This document shows positions 10,077 through 20,848 of a DNA stretch of 64,000 bases, one piece after another (positions within the stretch are counted from its first letter, which is position 1; the number at the start of each line of letters is the position of its first letter). The translations under genes and the position numbers were made by a program. The stretch is from Auricularia sp. M13 (taxonomy: Eukaryota; Basidiomycota; Agaricomycetes; Auriculariales; Auriculariaceae). The notes below the pieces were generated by a model, which was given only the letters and a program-made list of their open reading frames with translations, ran no database searches and was not told the origin of the DNA. The DNA is taken from NCBI GenBank assembly GCA_037042915.1, contig CM073198.1:3844001-3908000 (forward strand), in the 5' to 3' direction.

Positions 10077-12243
10077 TCATAGCCTCGGAGAGATACCTAC
10101 AAAAGACTCTAAGTCGGCTCTCGCGGCCCCACTGAAAGCGGGAAGCCCTTTCGAGAACTTGCGCCACGCCTCATCGTTCATGATGGGTGCGTAACAATAC
10201 TTCTCCGCATCTGCCATTGCAAGCCATTTCTCCAGGTCTGGCAGAGCGGCGGTGATCGCAGAGTCCTCCGCCTCGAATATCTTCCAGTTGCTCAAATTAT
10301 CGTTGAGTGTGTACCAAGCTATCGTGTACGTCGCTTCAGAGGGGATCGCCATATCAAGAAAACGGTAGTGACTTACCAGGATCATCCTTGAGAATGCCCG
10401 CCTCGTAGACATCGATGATTTTCTGGTCCAACTGTGCATCCAGAGCACTCTCGTACAGGATTCTGTGCCCGATGCTTCTGGCTATTGCCTCGCATCGCGG
10501 TAGGAGGAGTCGATTGAAGGCGTCGCTGCGGTGTCCGTCTGCCAGTTTGGCCCTGAAAACTGAGCGAGCGTCCGCAAGAAGACCCGCTTCGTGACGTGCT
10601 ACCAAAGACTCAGGATAACGCGGCGCCGGGATCTCATATCGCTCGAGGATGAGCTCGCTTACGAGACCTGTCGAAAGCGCGTTGGCACACCGCGTCAACA
10701 TATGTGGCTGACTCACGGATGGACAATACCAATGTGTCTCCCTCAGCTATAGAGGCCCCGTGTATGTCCAACTGCTCACAGTTAGGCGTTGTGCATGAGA
10801 TCCTGAAGAAACTCACCCTCATGGCGATTATCTGGTTGTAGCTGTACAACCCTTGCGCGCCGGCACGTTCGCTAAGCTGCGAGAGGCTATCCTGACCATG
10901 GCGCACCATCGCAGCCTTGACAGCCGTGGCAATCCCGATTCGTACGCGCGGGTCCACTTTTGTGTCGCAGAAGAGATCGAGCATGCGGCTGCGTCCGCGA
11001 GTCATGAAGGCGTCCATCACGAACTGCTGGACGAGAGCATGCACTATGGGAAGCTGCTGCGTTCGGAACGAAATTATTGGGACAGGCCTCCCCGTCTCGT
11101 GCGATGTCACGGTCCGTCGTTGCGAGTACCTTGCAAGAATGGTCGCTCCAGCGGCGATGCACGTAAGTTGGCCGCCGCTGAGAAGGATAGCCCCGATAGG
11201 GACGCGCCATATCGCCGCCTGGAAGGCCACTTTCTTGCTGGGAGGCATGCCCGTCGATCCCAGGCATGCATACGCTGGTAGCTTCACGTGGTTGAAAGTC
11301 GTTAATGCGTGTCCAATTGGGCGAGCGCCGACGCGCCCAGGTAGTCGACTATCGCCCGATTTAGAATACGCGCAGACAGCATGATGCACAGATTGTTGTC
11401 TTACCGAGACGAAACTCCGGCGCACATCTCAGTGCCGCTTGAGATTGGGACCAGGAACGGGCGCACGCCACGATCCTCCCCTTCAACCTACGCGGTCCAA
11501 ACTTCCATCAGTAAAGACAGTAACTCGTGCACCCTTGCGCTCACCATCAGTCGAGCAAAAACGACGGCAATGCGTGCCATATCGACGCCAGCAAGTGGGA
11601 CAGAAGGAGGCATGTACCTTCATAAGCTACTGTATCAGCGAAGTGGGCTCTACAGTTGGGATGCATACTTCGCAGCGCCTTCATGCGGCGTATGCAGATC
11701 GAAGATCCCGCCTGGGAGCATGGTTGCAGTTGTCTCGAGGTTTAAGGCATCCAAACCGTGAGCTTGCTCAGTGAGCATATACGACGCCCTTTCGGTGTGC
11801 CGTTAGAATCGATCCACATGCGCCATAGCTATCCATAACTTACAGGCACTCGAAATCAAGGATGCGCTTGAGAATGGGTCCAAGTTCTGATGGCCGCCGC
11901 GCTGCCCAAGGGGCAATTGTCCCAGCCGCGAGATTGTACTGAATGCATAATATCGCAGCAATTTCAGGATCGAATGCCATGATATTGTCAGTGAACATGT
12001 CCCAGAACTTGGCGGAGAGCCCGTGCACGTCTTCTGCGGTCATTCCTGCAGCGCGTGCTCGTGAACACAGTGTCAAAACGGGAGACCACTACTGGACTCA
12101 CCATAGGTTCGGGCAACGGCTTGAGCACGCAAGTACTCGGTCTCCATTTCGCCTGGTGTGGAGGGCGAACAGGCGTGGGCGGCAAAGAGAGGGGTTTTCA
12201 GCAATGCACTGGTCAGAGATCTCGAGCGACGGCTGCGTTCCAT
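10077..12243 (-). CDS. acyl-CoA dehydrogenase/oxidase family flavoprotein
   Basis: The start MERSRRSRSLTSALLK is followed after a spliced intron by YGMTAEDVHGLSAKFWDM. Conserved blocks of the fungal acyl-CoA oxidase-like group follow: LTEQAHGLDALNLETTATM, FDLHTPHEGAAKYMPPS (joined across an intron with donor GTATGC), GARPIGHALTTFNHVKLPA, and GRPVPIISFRTQQLPIVHAL. The C-terminal helical part contains RIGIATAVKAAMVRHGQ and ends ARADLESFVGISPRL. About seven introns of 50-70 bases all give an open frame when removed, so the gene looks intact, about 600 residues. These FAD enzymes introduce a double bond into acyl-CoA thioesters; an oxidase acts in peroxisomes, but I see no clear C-terminal SKL-type peroxisomal signal. 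The choice between oxidase and dehydrogenase, and the substrate, are open. Confidence 0.85.
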
Positions 12244-13407
12244 GTCGACTGTCTCGAAAGACTGAGATGCGGCTGAGTGAAAGCGGCGCCAGAGGTATAA
12301 GAGGCATTCCCTTCCGGGCGTTCCCGTCAATAGGACGCGAGCTATTGCGCTTCTAGGGGAGGGCTATGTAGCTGAGCAGTCCTACTTAGAGCCATGCATG
12401 TTGCCAATATTCAGAAGCGAGAGATCGACGGCCATTGTCGACACCGGTAGGTTACCCGAGGCGGAAGAGCCACGCAGTGAGTGGTAGTGAAGACGCTATC
12501 GTTAAGAACAGGACAAGCTGAATCAGGCTTTGAACGCGGGGCCGTCGGTACATGGACACTGCCGGGGCCGGACTGCATCACAACCGAGAGACTAGAAAGA
12601 AAGTTGGCAGGCAGGGTCGAATATGCAAACCAGGTCCGGAGACGTCAAGGCCGACAAGGAAGGCGAGCGATGGTGGGTGCAGGTGCCACCTTCTCGCCGC
12701 AAAAAAAGAGTAATAGCGCCTGGTCAGGGGCGAGTCGTACGGCGGTGCGTCGTTCGAGCACTGTCATGATTCCGCGTAGATTTGCGCAAGCCAGTGCACG
12801 GGCGGCGCGTCACGCAGGTGCGCAATGTGTTCTCGTCGTGCTGGTCCACGCGCTAGGTGGTTTTGTCATGTTCTCGGTAGCATGGTTCGTAGCGGAGATG
12901 AGACCAGCCTCTAAACCTTCGAATAAACTTTTGCTGTCGTGCGAGCGAGCATCAGGTGCATTGGTTACAAAGCGTGGCCACCGTCCGCCGGTTGAGAAGA
13001 GGAACCGTGACGCGATTCCGAAGTCCGAAAGTATAGCTTTCTTACAATCCGCTTTCAGTGGCACAAAAGGCATTTGGGTAGTGGTCGCGACAGCTTCAAC
13101 TCCCTTTTTCGCGGAGAACCGGTGGGAAATGGCTTTTCGCAGGTTCAAAAGTTGTGTGAAGTTCCTCATGGAACTACCACGTTATAAACCAATCCTGCAT
13201 CTTGCCTCAGCTCATCTCCTCACATGTCTTACTTACTTGAGCGTGCACGGTTGAAGCGCTTGTAGCGCGTTGCACCATATTGCGTGCTTGAACTTCAACA
13301 CTACTATTATAGGCGATTACAAATGCAGCTACGATCTTCCTCTCAGGCTGCAAGGCTTGAGCGAGTGCAAAGTGCTGAGATCGAGAGCCTGTGAGAATGC
13401 CTGCGCA
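12244..13407. other. divergent intergenic region with an orphan ORF
   Basis: This lies between the minus-strand acyl-CoA gene and the plus-strand transporter. A plus-strand open frame of 257 codons (12481-13254) has no family I recognise. Its residue content looks like untranslated DNA read by chance, and part of it is also open on the other strand. I do not call it a gene. Confidence 0.45.
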
Positions 13408-15976
13408 ATGACAAGGACGATCCCAGCAAGCGCCGGGCTTGTCATAGCGGCACCGCCACAGAACTACAACTCTGTCTCTTCACCGTCACCGTCGCACGGT
13501 GACCGCCATAGTCGCGCTCAGGCTCGCTCTCAGACTGGCGGCTGGTTCAACTGGAAGATTAATGGCATGACATTCGGCCGCGCACAGGACCTGGAAATGG
13601 ACGGCGACGTCGAGGACGTCGAGGACGCTGCGGCCTCGGCCATGTTGGATGCGCGTTCGCCGCTCGACCGCACCATAGACCGCATTGGCATGGGTACGCT
13701 TGCACTGAATTGTGGTCTTGAGGACACAGTCAATGAGACACATACTGCAGGAAATTACCAATGGGCGCTGCTCACGCTTTGCGGGATGGGTGCGTCGTCC
13801 AATTGGCTCGTGAGGGAATTATGCTAATCATTGACTATAGGCTGGCTCGCCGACAACGTACTCTTTAAAATCTGCTCTAAATGAATCCATATTCATACTG
13901 AGACTGCGTAAAATGCAGATGTGGCTGCAAGCTGTTGCGATCATCCTTCCGCGCGTGCAGCAGCATTACCAGGTGTCCGACCGGCTCATAGGCGTGCTGT
14001 CCACCTCCATGTTCGCGGGCATGATGATCGGTGCCATAGGCTGGGGAACATGTGCGTGGCTCCTTGCCCGATTCCCTCCAGACGGTTACGAATTGAACTG
14101 TGTACAGGCTCGGACTTCATGGGCCGCACGACGGCGTTCAACGCAACCCTGTTCTTCACCGCGGCATTCGGTCTCTTTGCGTCCTTAGCACCGACGTTCA
14201 ACCTCCTGGCGTTCGCACTGTTCCTCCTCGGCAGCGCCGTTGGTGTGAGATAGCTGATCCTTCGTCGAACTCGCGCGGATCACTGAGAGTATCTGCGCAG
14301 GGCTCGATGCCGACGGACGGCACGCTGCTGCTCGAGCAGCTACCTCGCGCGAAACACTACATGTTGACGGGAATGTCGGTCTTCTTCTCCGTTGGCGCGG
14401 TCCTCTCATGTCTGGTGGCCATCATCGTCGTCCCTTCGCATTCGTGCCCGCCCGCTCCGGCAGAGTGCGACGTGACGACGCAGAACCTTGGCTGGAAGTA
14501 CCTGCTCATGGCGCTCTCCGCATCTGTAGGTCTTGATCCAACTTCGACTTGTCTTTTCTGACGTTCCGGCGGGTGAAGACTGCTTTTATGTTCGTCTGTC
14601 GCATGGTCTTCTTCAACCTGCACGAGTCTCCGCGGTTTCTCGTCGCAGCAGGTAGACACGAAGAGGCCGTCGTCTCGCTCCGCAAGATCGCCAGCTTCAA
14701 CGGCACCGGCGGCGCACTGACCATCGGGCTCGAGGACGTCAGCGACATCCCCGCCCCCGTCGCCTCCGACGACCAGGACCCTGTCTCGCCAACCGCGGCC
14801 GCCCGGGACAGGGACGAGTCGGCCACGCCGATCTCGTATGACTCCATCGGCGCGCAAGAGCAGCCCATGAGCGCGAACGGGCACACGTTCCACACGCCCA
14901 CGCCGAGCGAGGCCGCTGAGCACGCGTCGTACTTCCCCATACAGACGCAGACGCGCTGGACGAGCCTGAGCGCCCGCGCCACGCTCGCTCGCTGAGCCAG
15001 GCGACGACGGCCTCCACGCGCCGCCGCACGCCGCGCTGGTTACGGCCTGCGCCGCGCTGGGTGCGCCGGCCCGTGCTCGCGGCGCTCGATAAGGTCGGCG
15101 CGACGCTCGCGCCGCAGTGGCGCGCGACGACGCTGCTCGTGTGGGCCATCTGGTTCCTCATGTCCACCGGTTGGTCTTCTTCCCTCGCCTGCGCTTTCCC
15201 CTCTTTCGCTGACTCCGGTGTTCAGGTTATACCATGGTGAACGTGTACATGCCCAAGCTCCTCGAGCGCTCCACGCCCGGCGCCGCCAGCACCGCAGCGA
15301 ATCCCAGCCTGCAGGGCTCGATGACGGACCTGATGGTGTACACGCTCGCGGGCCTGCCGGGCCCGCTCGTCGCGGCGTACCTCGTCGAGCTCGACATGGG
15401 CCGCCGCGGCGCGCTGGCGCTCAGCACGTTCATGACTGTGCTGTTTTATGGCTTGTTTACGCTCGTGCGCGGACGGTGGGGCGTGTGGATCAGCTCGTTT
15501 GGGAGTAACCTTAGTGCTGCGGTCAGTCTTCGTCTTTGCCTTCCTTATCGAGTGCTGGAAGTGCTGACCTATGGGCCATGGCAGACGATGTGGGCTGTGC
15601 TGTACGGTATGACGCCTGAGATTTTTGAAACTGAAGGTATGTACAGCGCTTGTTCTTTGATTATCCTGAATAGCAGCTGAGTATTACGTCCATAGTACGA
15701 GGGACGGCGTGTGGGACAGCCTCAGCGCTATCCAGGATGTACGTGCACCGCCGCTATCGCATTTTACTCTCCTCGTTAACACGCGTTCAACAGTGGAGGA
15801 ATCATCGCGCCCCTGCTGGGTGGGTACCTGCTCGTGTTGGATCGCGCATTCGCCGTATACGCGGCCATCGTGATCCTCCTCGCCGCGGCTGTCGGCGTGT
15901 TGTTCTTGAAACCGCCCACGCACGCCGGGGCTACTGAGGGGGACGGCTATCAACCTGTGTCGGCGCTGCCGCATTA
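13408..15976 (+). CDS. MFS transporter 1 (SV2/sugar-porter-like)
   Basis: The start is MTRTIPASAGLVIAAP. A polar N-terminal tail leads to IDRIGMGNYQWALLTLCGMG and WLADNMWLQAVAIILPRV across two introns, then the transporter signature DFMGRTTAFNATLFFTA. Two blocks of membrane helices flank a long acidic cytoplasmic loop (around 14700-14990). The second half includes MVNVYMPKLLERS, MWAVLYGMTPEIFETE and GGIIAPLLGGYLLV, and ends YQPVSALPH. About eight introns fit. This is the 12-helix organic ion/phosphate-like group also seen in the neighbour at 17862. At about 14980-14995 the frame stops inside a short GCTC repeat and resumes two frames over at SLSQATTASTRRRTP; one additional GCTC unit would restore it, so a 4-base repeat change, an error or an unseen intron is possible. 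The substrate cannot be told. Confidence 0.8.
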
Positions 15977-16213
15977 GAGATCTAGATGTAGCATAGACAT
16001 TTCTTCTTGTGTTTCACCGGACAGCTTATAACTGCACCAGCGTCGTTGAAGACACTGGAGTTGTACCTTTCATGTCATCATACTGAACGATATTTACTCG
16101 TCTGCGTCGGCCAGCTCGACGACCGCGAGATCACGACGTCGCTGGGCAAGCGGCTGCTCAGATCCATCTTGCCCTTCGTCTTCCATGATGGTCACGCCCG
16201 CGCCCGCGCCGAC

Positions 16214-16335
16214 GGACCAAATTCCGGAGATCGCGCTCACTGGATAAACCAGAACAAGTTCATGAAACAATGGATGAATTGGCCGAGATACCGACCGTCA
16301 AAAGTCCCAACCCTTCAGGAATCCCTCGTCACAAT
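16214..16335. repeat. direct repeat, copy 1 (duplicated psf1 tail)
   Basis: This aligns imperfectly with 16424-16538: both contain ggaccaaattcc or tgaccaaattcc, gataaaccag, gaaacaatggat, gtcccaac and caggaatccct in the same order. It is a second copy of the end of the decayed psf1 sequence and its downstream flank. Confidence 0.75.
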
Positions 16336-16423
16336 GAAGAGTGCGAGGACGATGACAACTGCACCCGGTACAAACTGGTGAAGCCCATTGTCTTCTTGAT
16401 GAAATAAAAGTGGCTCGAATTAC

Positions 16424-16538
16424 TGACCAAATTCCAAAGACCCTCAAGATAAACCAGTGGAAGTTCTGAAACAATGGATATATTGGACAGGCACCAACGC
16501 AGAGTCCCAACTTCTTTCAGGAATCCCTGCACAATCAG
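16424..16538. repeat. direct repeat, copy 2 (at the psf1 3' end)
   Basis: The partner of 16214-16335, about 210 bases away in the same orientation. It spans the part that encodes the last psf1-like residues on the minus strand (IVQGFLKEV) plus downstream DNA. Confidence 0.75.
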
Positions 16539-17158
16539 GTGCTCGATGTCACTGCGGCGCAAATGAGAGCGTTGTCGCTTGCGAAGATTGACGGTACCAG
16601 CTCAGTGTGAACATCGCCAATGTCCTTCAGGACGAGGAGGTGCTCGATGCCGGCCGTCATGTTGAGGGTGTCGCCAAACTCGCGCGCGACGATGGTACTG
16701 CTGCAGAAGATCAATCTCGGGCGGGCTCAGGCCCTCTCTCAGCGCGCAAATGGACCAGCGCGCCGTCTGCGGCCCAGTATAATTGCGCAACCGCTCCAGC
16801 CGCGAATGCATACATACGCGACGAGCACCAGCCGTTTGTTGCGTCTTATGCCCAGGTCATAGAGCGTGATGGCGGCCTGGAGTTCGTACGTTGGGTCCTC
16901 ATTTGTGCGCCCGCCCAGCGCATTATTCGACTACGAGCATGGGCAGCTCGCGGTAGGCATTCTGCACCAGCAGCCTGGCAGCAGGTCCGCATATTTCGGC
17001 AGTAACGCATGGGCTGAGCTGGAAGACGACTGAGCCTGTGCTGCTTGTCTTCGTTCCTCCACAATGATCTGCATTGCCTGATCTCCGAATATCTCAAATT
17101 CCGACAAGACGGACGGGAATGAACTGGGTTGGAGCGGAGAACGAAAGCGCGTTTTCAA
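16499..17158 (-). pseudogene. psf1: decayed GINS subunit Psf1 copy
   Basis: Minus-strand pieces match Psf1 of the GINS replication-helicase complex in the correct order but in different frames: FGDQAMQIIVEERR (N-terminus), LLPKYADLL, VQNAYRELPMLVVE, DPTYELQAAITLYDLGIRRN, LSPPEIDLLQQY, FGDTLNMTAGIEHLLVLKDI and RRSDIEHLIVQGFLKEV (C-terminus). The initiator region reads EIFGDQA, where Psf1 normally starts MFGD or MYGD. Several shifts between blocks cannot be explained by convincing introns, and the tail is duplicated nearby. Psf1 is essential and normally single copy, so a working gene should lie elsewhere and this is probably a duplicated fragment. Undercalled bases may make it look worse than it is; a functional gene with many errors cannot be fully excluded. 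Confidence 0.6.
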
Positions 17159-17861
17159 GCCATACCCGCGGCGTATACGCGCCAGTGCGCTGCACAGTGG
17201 CTGTTTACTATGCCGATGACGGCCATGTCCTTCAGGTATAGCACCTACAGTGGCTTTTTGTCCCTGAGTTCCACATTGTGCTCGAGTGCTAATCCTTAGC
17301 CAGGGATGCGGCGTGCCCCCCGGTCATCCGCTGCACGCGGCCGCAAGTCTACGACAGCTGTTTTTTCGGCCTCCCGGTTTACGACGCATGATATAGCGTC
17401 TGAGATTTCCAATGCCGTGCCTATTTTAGTTACGTCCTGAAAATTTGGGATCACCGTTGTCGTTCGAATGATGGGCTCCGCTGGCGCAATTGTTGACACC
17501 GGGCAGCTCTCCGCGGACCGGTGATTGTTCCTTTTCGACGGACTGCATCATTCAGTCTTCCAGTCATCCCTGACAAGAAGAGGAAGCCCTGGCAGTGGCT
17601 GATAAGGCTGTCAACCACTGGTCATTGGTCTGGTAATTCCTCCATGGCAGAGCGAGTTGCATGCTCACGCGTTCACAGACGGATTTTCCAGGCGAATGAT
17701 GCGGCGGTCGGTGTTTAGTCATGCGCAATCGTAGCCTGATATGGCGCGATTGCGCCTGCCGCCCGCTGCAGCGTGCACAGCGGCGCGGATCAGCCTCAAT
17801 TGACTTGAAGAGAAGGCGCGCGTCAAATGCCCGCCAGGTCACTCTCCCCGCTTCCTTCGCC
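17159..17861. other. spacer between psf1 remnant and transporter 2
   Basis: No recognised gene. A 67-codon minus-strand frame (17296-17499, MSTIAPAEPIIRTTT) has no known match. The right end must contain the promoter of MFS transporter 2. Confidence 0.4.
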
Positions 17862-20390
17862 ATGGCCGACGTGGAGCAGCAGAACGTCGAGCGCGACGAG
17901 AAGAAGTTCGATCGCGACGAGAAGGAGAAGGACCGTGACGTCGAGGCCGGCTCGACGCACACGGTCACGGTCGTCGGCGACGACGACCTGCTGCCCACCG
18001 GCTCGGTCGACCCGGTGTACCAGGCCAAGGCGCATGTGCTCAACCATGCCATTCAGGACATCGGCATGGGCAAGTACCAGGTCCGTTACCCGCCTCCGTC
18101 ACAGTTCTTGTGCTCATGCTTGCTGTCTGCAGTGGCAGCTATTCGTTGTCACCGGCTTTGGCTGGCTCGCGTGCGTCCTCTGACTACTCCATCCAACGAC
18201 CATACAGGCTGACTACGACTATAGCGACAACCTGTGGCCGGTATGTCCACGGCCCTGCGCCCCGACGCGTCTCATGCGCGCAGATTGTCACAGGTCTCAT
18301 CCTCGCGCCCGTTCTGAACGAGTTCGATGCGAAGGGCCCGTTCCTCAAGCTGGGTGCGTGACTTCCTTCACCGGCGCATCGCACCGGGCTGACGCCCATC
18401 GTGGCCAATGACAGGTCAGAACATCGGCCTTCTAGTCGGTGCGTGTCTCCTGCAGCATAGTCTAAGCGCGGAGCGCATGCTCATGTGGCTCATATGCTGT
18501 CTGTTATAGGCGCCTTCGCGTGGGGTGTGGGGAGCGACGTGTATGTGGCGTCCCTTAATGCGGCTACTGTTGCTGACCCTGAGCTCTGCGTAGGTGGGGG
18601 AGAAAGTGCGATCCCAGTCTTGTCCATCTGTCTATCGGGGGAATGCAAGCTGAATGCGGATTAGGATTTCCTTCAACATTACACTCTTCATTACGGGCGT
18701 GTTTGCGCTTGCAGCAGGTACAAGATAAGCAATCTGGCACTGCCGTAGCTCATGTTATCCCGTCCACTTCAGGAGGAGCGCCGTCGTTCGAGTCGTTGAC
18801 AGTCTTGTATCGCTCTGGTCCGTCGGCGTGGGCGGAAACCTGCCGGTGGACAGCGCCATCTTCCTTGGTCAGTCTCTCATGCTTGCGTGTTGTCCCCGCA
18901 TACATTTATATGTTTTTTTCGACTCTCAGAGTTCATTCCTGGATCGCACCAATACCTGTTGACTGTGCTCTCGATATGGTGGGCATTCGGACAGCTCCTG
19001 GGAAGCTTGGTCAGTTCCCACGCCTGAGAAGTGTCTTCCCACGCCTGACTCACGTCACAGATCGCATGGCCGCTCATTTCCAACTACTCTTGCGAACAAG
19101 ACGCGCCAACCTGCCCTCGCTCGCAAAACATGGTCGTTCCTAAGTAACCACTGGCGCTCTCAATCAACTGCTCATTTCGCATATGATTTAGGGCTGGCGT
19201 TACTTCCTCTTCGCAATGGGCGGACTGATGCTGCTGCTCTGGGGTGTCCGATTCTTCGCCTTCAAGCTCTATGAATCACCGAAGTACCTGATGGGGCGCG
19301 GAAAAGACGAGCAGGCGGTGGAAGTTGTGCACTTCGTCGCCGCGCAGAACGGGCGCACGTCGAACCTCACCGTTGAGGAACTGCGCTCACTGGACACCGC
19401 TCCCGCTCTTGCCGAGGCGCCGATGGACACCAGCGCCCGCGCGGCGGTGCGCCGCACGCTGGAGGCGTTCAGCGCGCACCACGTCAAGGCGCTCTTCGCG
19501 ACGCGGCGGCTCGCATGGTCGACGTTCCTGCTCATCGTCATCTGGGCGCTCATCGGCCTGGCGTTCCCGCTGTACAACGCGTTCGTCACGTACTTCCTCG
19601 CGACCCGCGGCGCGCATTTCGGCGATGGCTCGGTGTACATCACCTACCGCAACGTGAGTCGTGCGCAACGCTGTGCTTGCCCTTCTCCCGCCGAGAAACG
19701 CTGACCGCGTTTTGCAGCAAGTGATTCTGAGCGTGATCGGTGTACCCGGCGCGTTGCTCGCTGGCTGGTTCGTCGAACTGCCGTATATCGGCCGCCGCGG
19801 CACTCTGTCGATATTCACGAGTAGGTGGACCTGCCTGCGTTGTGCGAACGAAGTCACTCACGCTCGAGTCGTAATTCAGTCCTGACTGGCGTGTTCCTCT
19901 TTGCGAGCACGACGGCGCGGTCGTCCGATGCGCTGCTCGGGTGGAACTGTGGCTACAGCTTCACGTCCAACGTATGCGTTTTTCTAGACTGGGAACATGA
20001 TGCTCACACCAGTAGGTCATGTACGGTGTATTGTATGCCATAAGTGTAAGTTCTCCGCTGCGTGGCAACGCAACATAGGGTACTGACGCCGCGCCCGCTG
20101 CCCAGCCCGAAATCTTCCCCACTAAAGACCGTGGGACGGGTAACGGCATCGTCGCCACCGCGAACAGAATCTTCGGCGTGATGGTGCGTTCTGTCCTTGT
20201 CCGAGTCGAGGCCCACTGCATTCTAACTTGTTGCGCTTACGTGCGCTCTTTTTTCAAGGCACCCATCATCGCGCTGTACGCCGACCTCACGACGAGCGTG
20301 CCTATCTTCATCTCTGGCGCGATCTTCATCGTCGCGGGCTTCATCGCGCTGCTCATCCCATTCGAGCCGCGTGGGAAGGCCAGCTTGTGA
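17862..20390 (+). CDS. MFS transporter 2 (SV2/sugar-porter-like)
   Basis: The start MADVEQQNVERDEKKF begins a highly charged tail, then AIQDIGMGKYQWQLFVVTGFGW and DNLWP, the same opening as transporter 1. A spliced WGRK motif follows with SFNITLFITGVFALAAG, then VGVGGNLPVDSAIF and EFIPGSHQYLLTVLSIWW. The centre carries RYFLFAMGGLMLLLWGVRFF and ESPKYLMGRGKDEQAVE; the last helices include VILSVIGVPGALLAGWFVEL, PEIFPTKDRGTGNGIVATAN and a C-terminus ending EPRGKASL. About twelve short introns fit and no frame break is needed, so the gene looks whole. PEIFPT and ESPKYL are typical of fungal SV2-type phosphate/sugar-like porters in the plasma membrane. The substrate is not predictable. Tandem, same-strand arrangement with transporter 1 suggests an old duplication. 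Confidence 0.85.
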
Positions 20391-20848
20391 AAAAAGTATC
20401 TATTTAATTCAGTCTTGTTGTAGACGTCACGGTCTTGGTTAATTTATTCGAACCGTCGCCCAGCTTCCCGTTTACGTCTGCATTTTGGCTTTAGTTCCAA
20501 CAGCTGGACGTGAGCCGATTAAGGATGCAAGCTAGCTTCGAGCTGCCGCCGCTTCGTATCCGGTAAGCATGAGGAACTCATGTGCTGTCGACTCCGTGCA
20601 ACGTGAACGAGTACCGACACCGCGGAATGTCGAGATACATACCGTGCATCGGCCAGCACAGCAATGAGCATGCCTGAGCACGGAAGAGCGCGGATATCCG
20701 AAATGGGTAAGATCGACACGGAGGCGGAGACAGCGGTCGGCTGTTCCTGAACTAAAACAGTGCGGCTTGGCGACAGCTCTCGACCAGCGTCAAAGCAGTA
20801 GCAGCAAAGCTTCAAATATGAGCCCCGCCGTGCACGCACAAAGGCCGC
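20391..20848. other. intergenic, promoter of the secreted protein gene
   Basis: A 458-base spacer between two plus-strand genes. No gene or repeat is seen. Confidence 0.5.

Noticed and set aside
12481-13254. 257-codon open frame between two divergent genes
   Set aside because: No family match and no support beyond length; part is also open on minus.
16007-16381. Plus-strand frame with GQLDDREITTSLGKRLLRSI
   Set aside because: Also reads as plausible protein on minus (EDEGQDGSEQPLAQRRRDLA); neither strand gives a known family and it crosses the duplicated psf1 tail.
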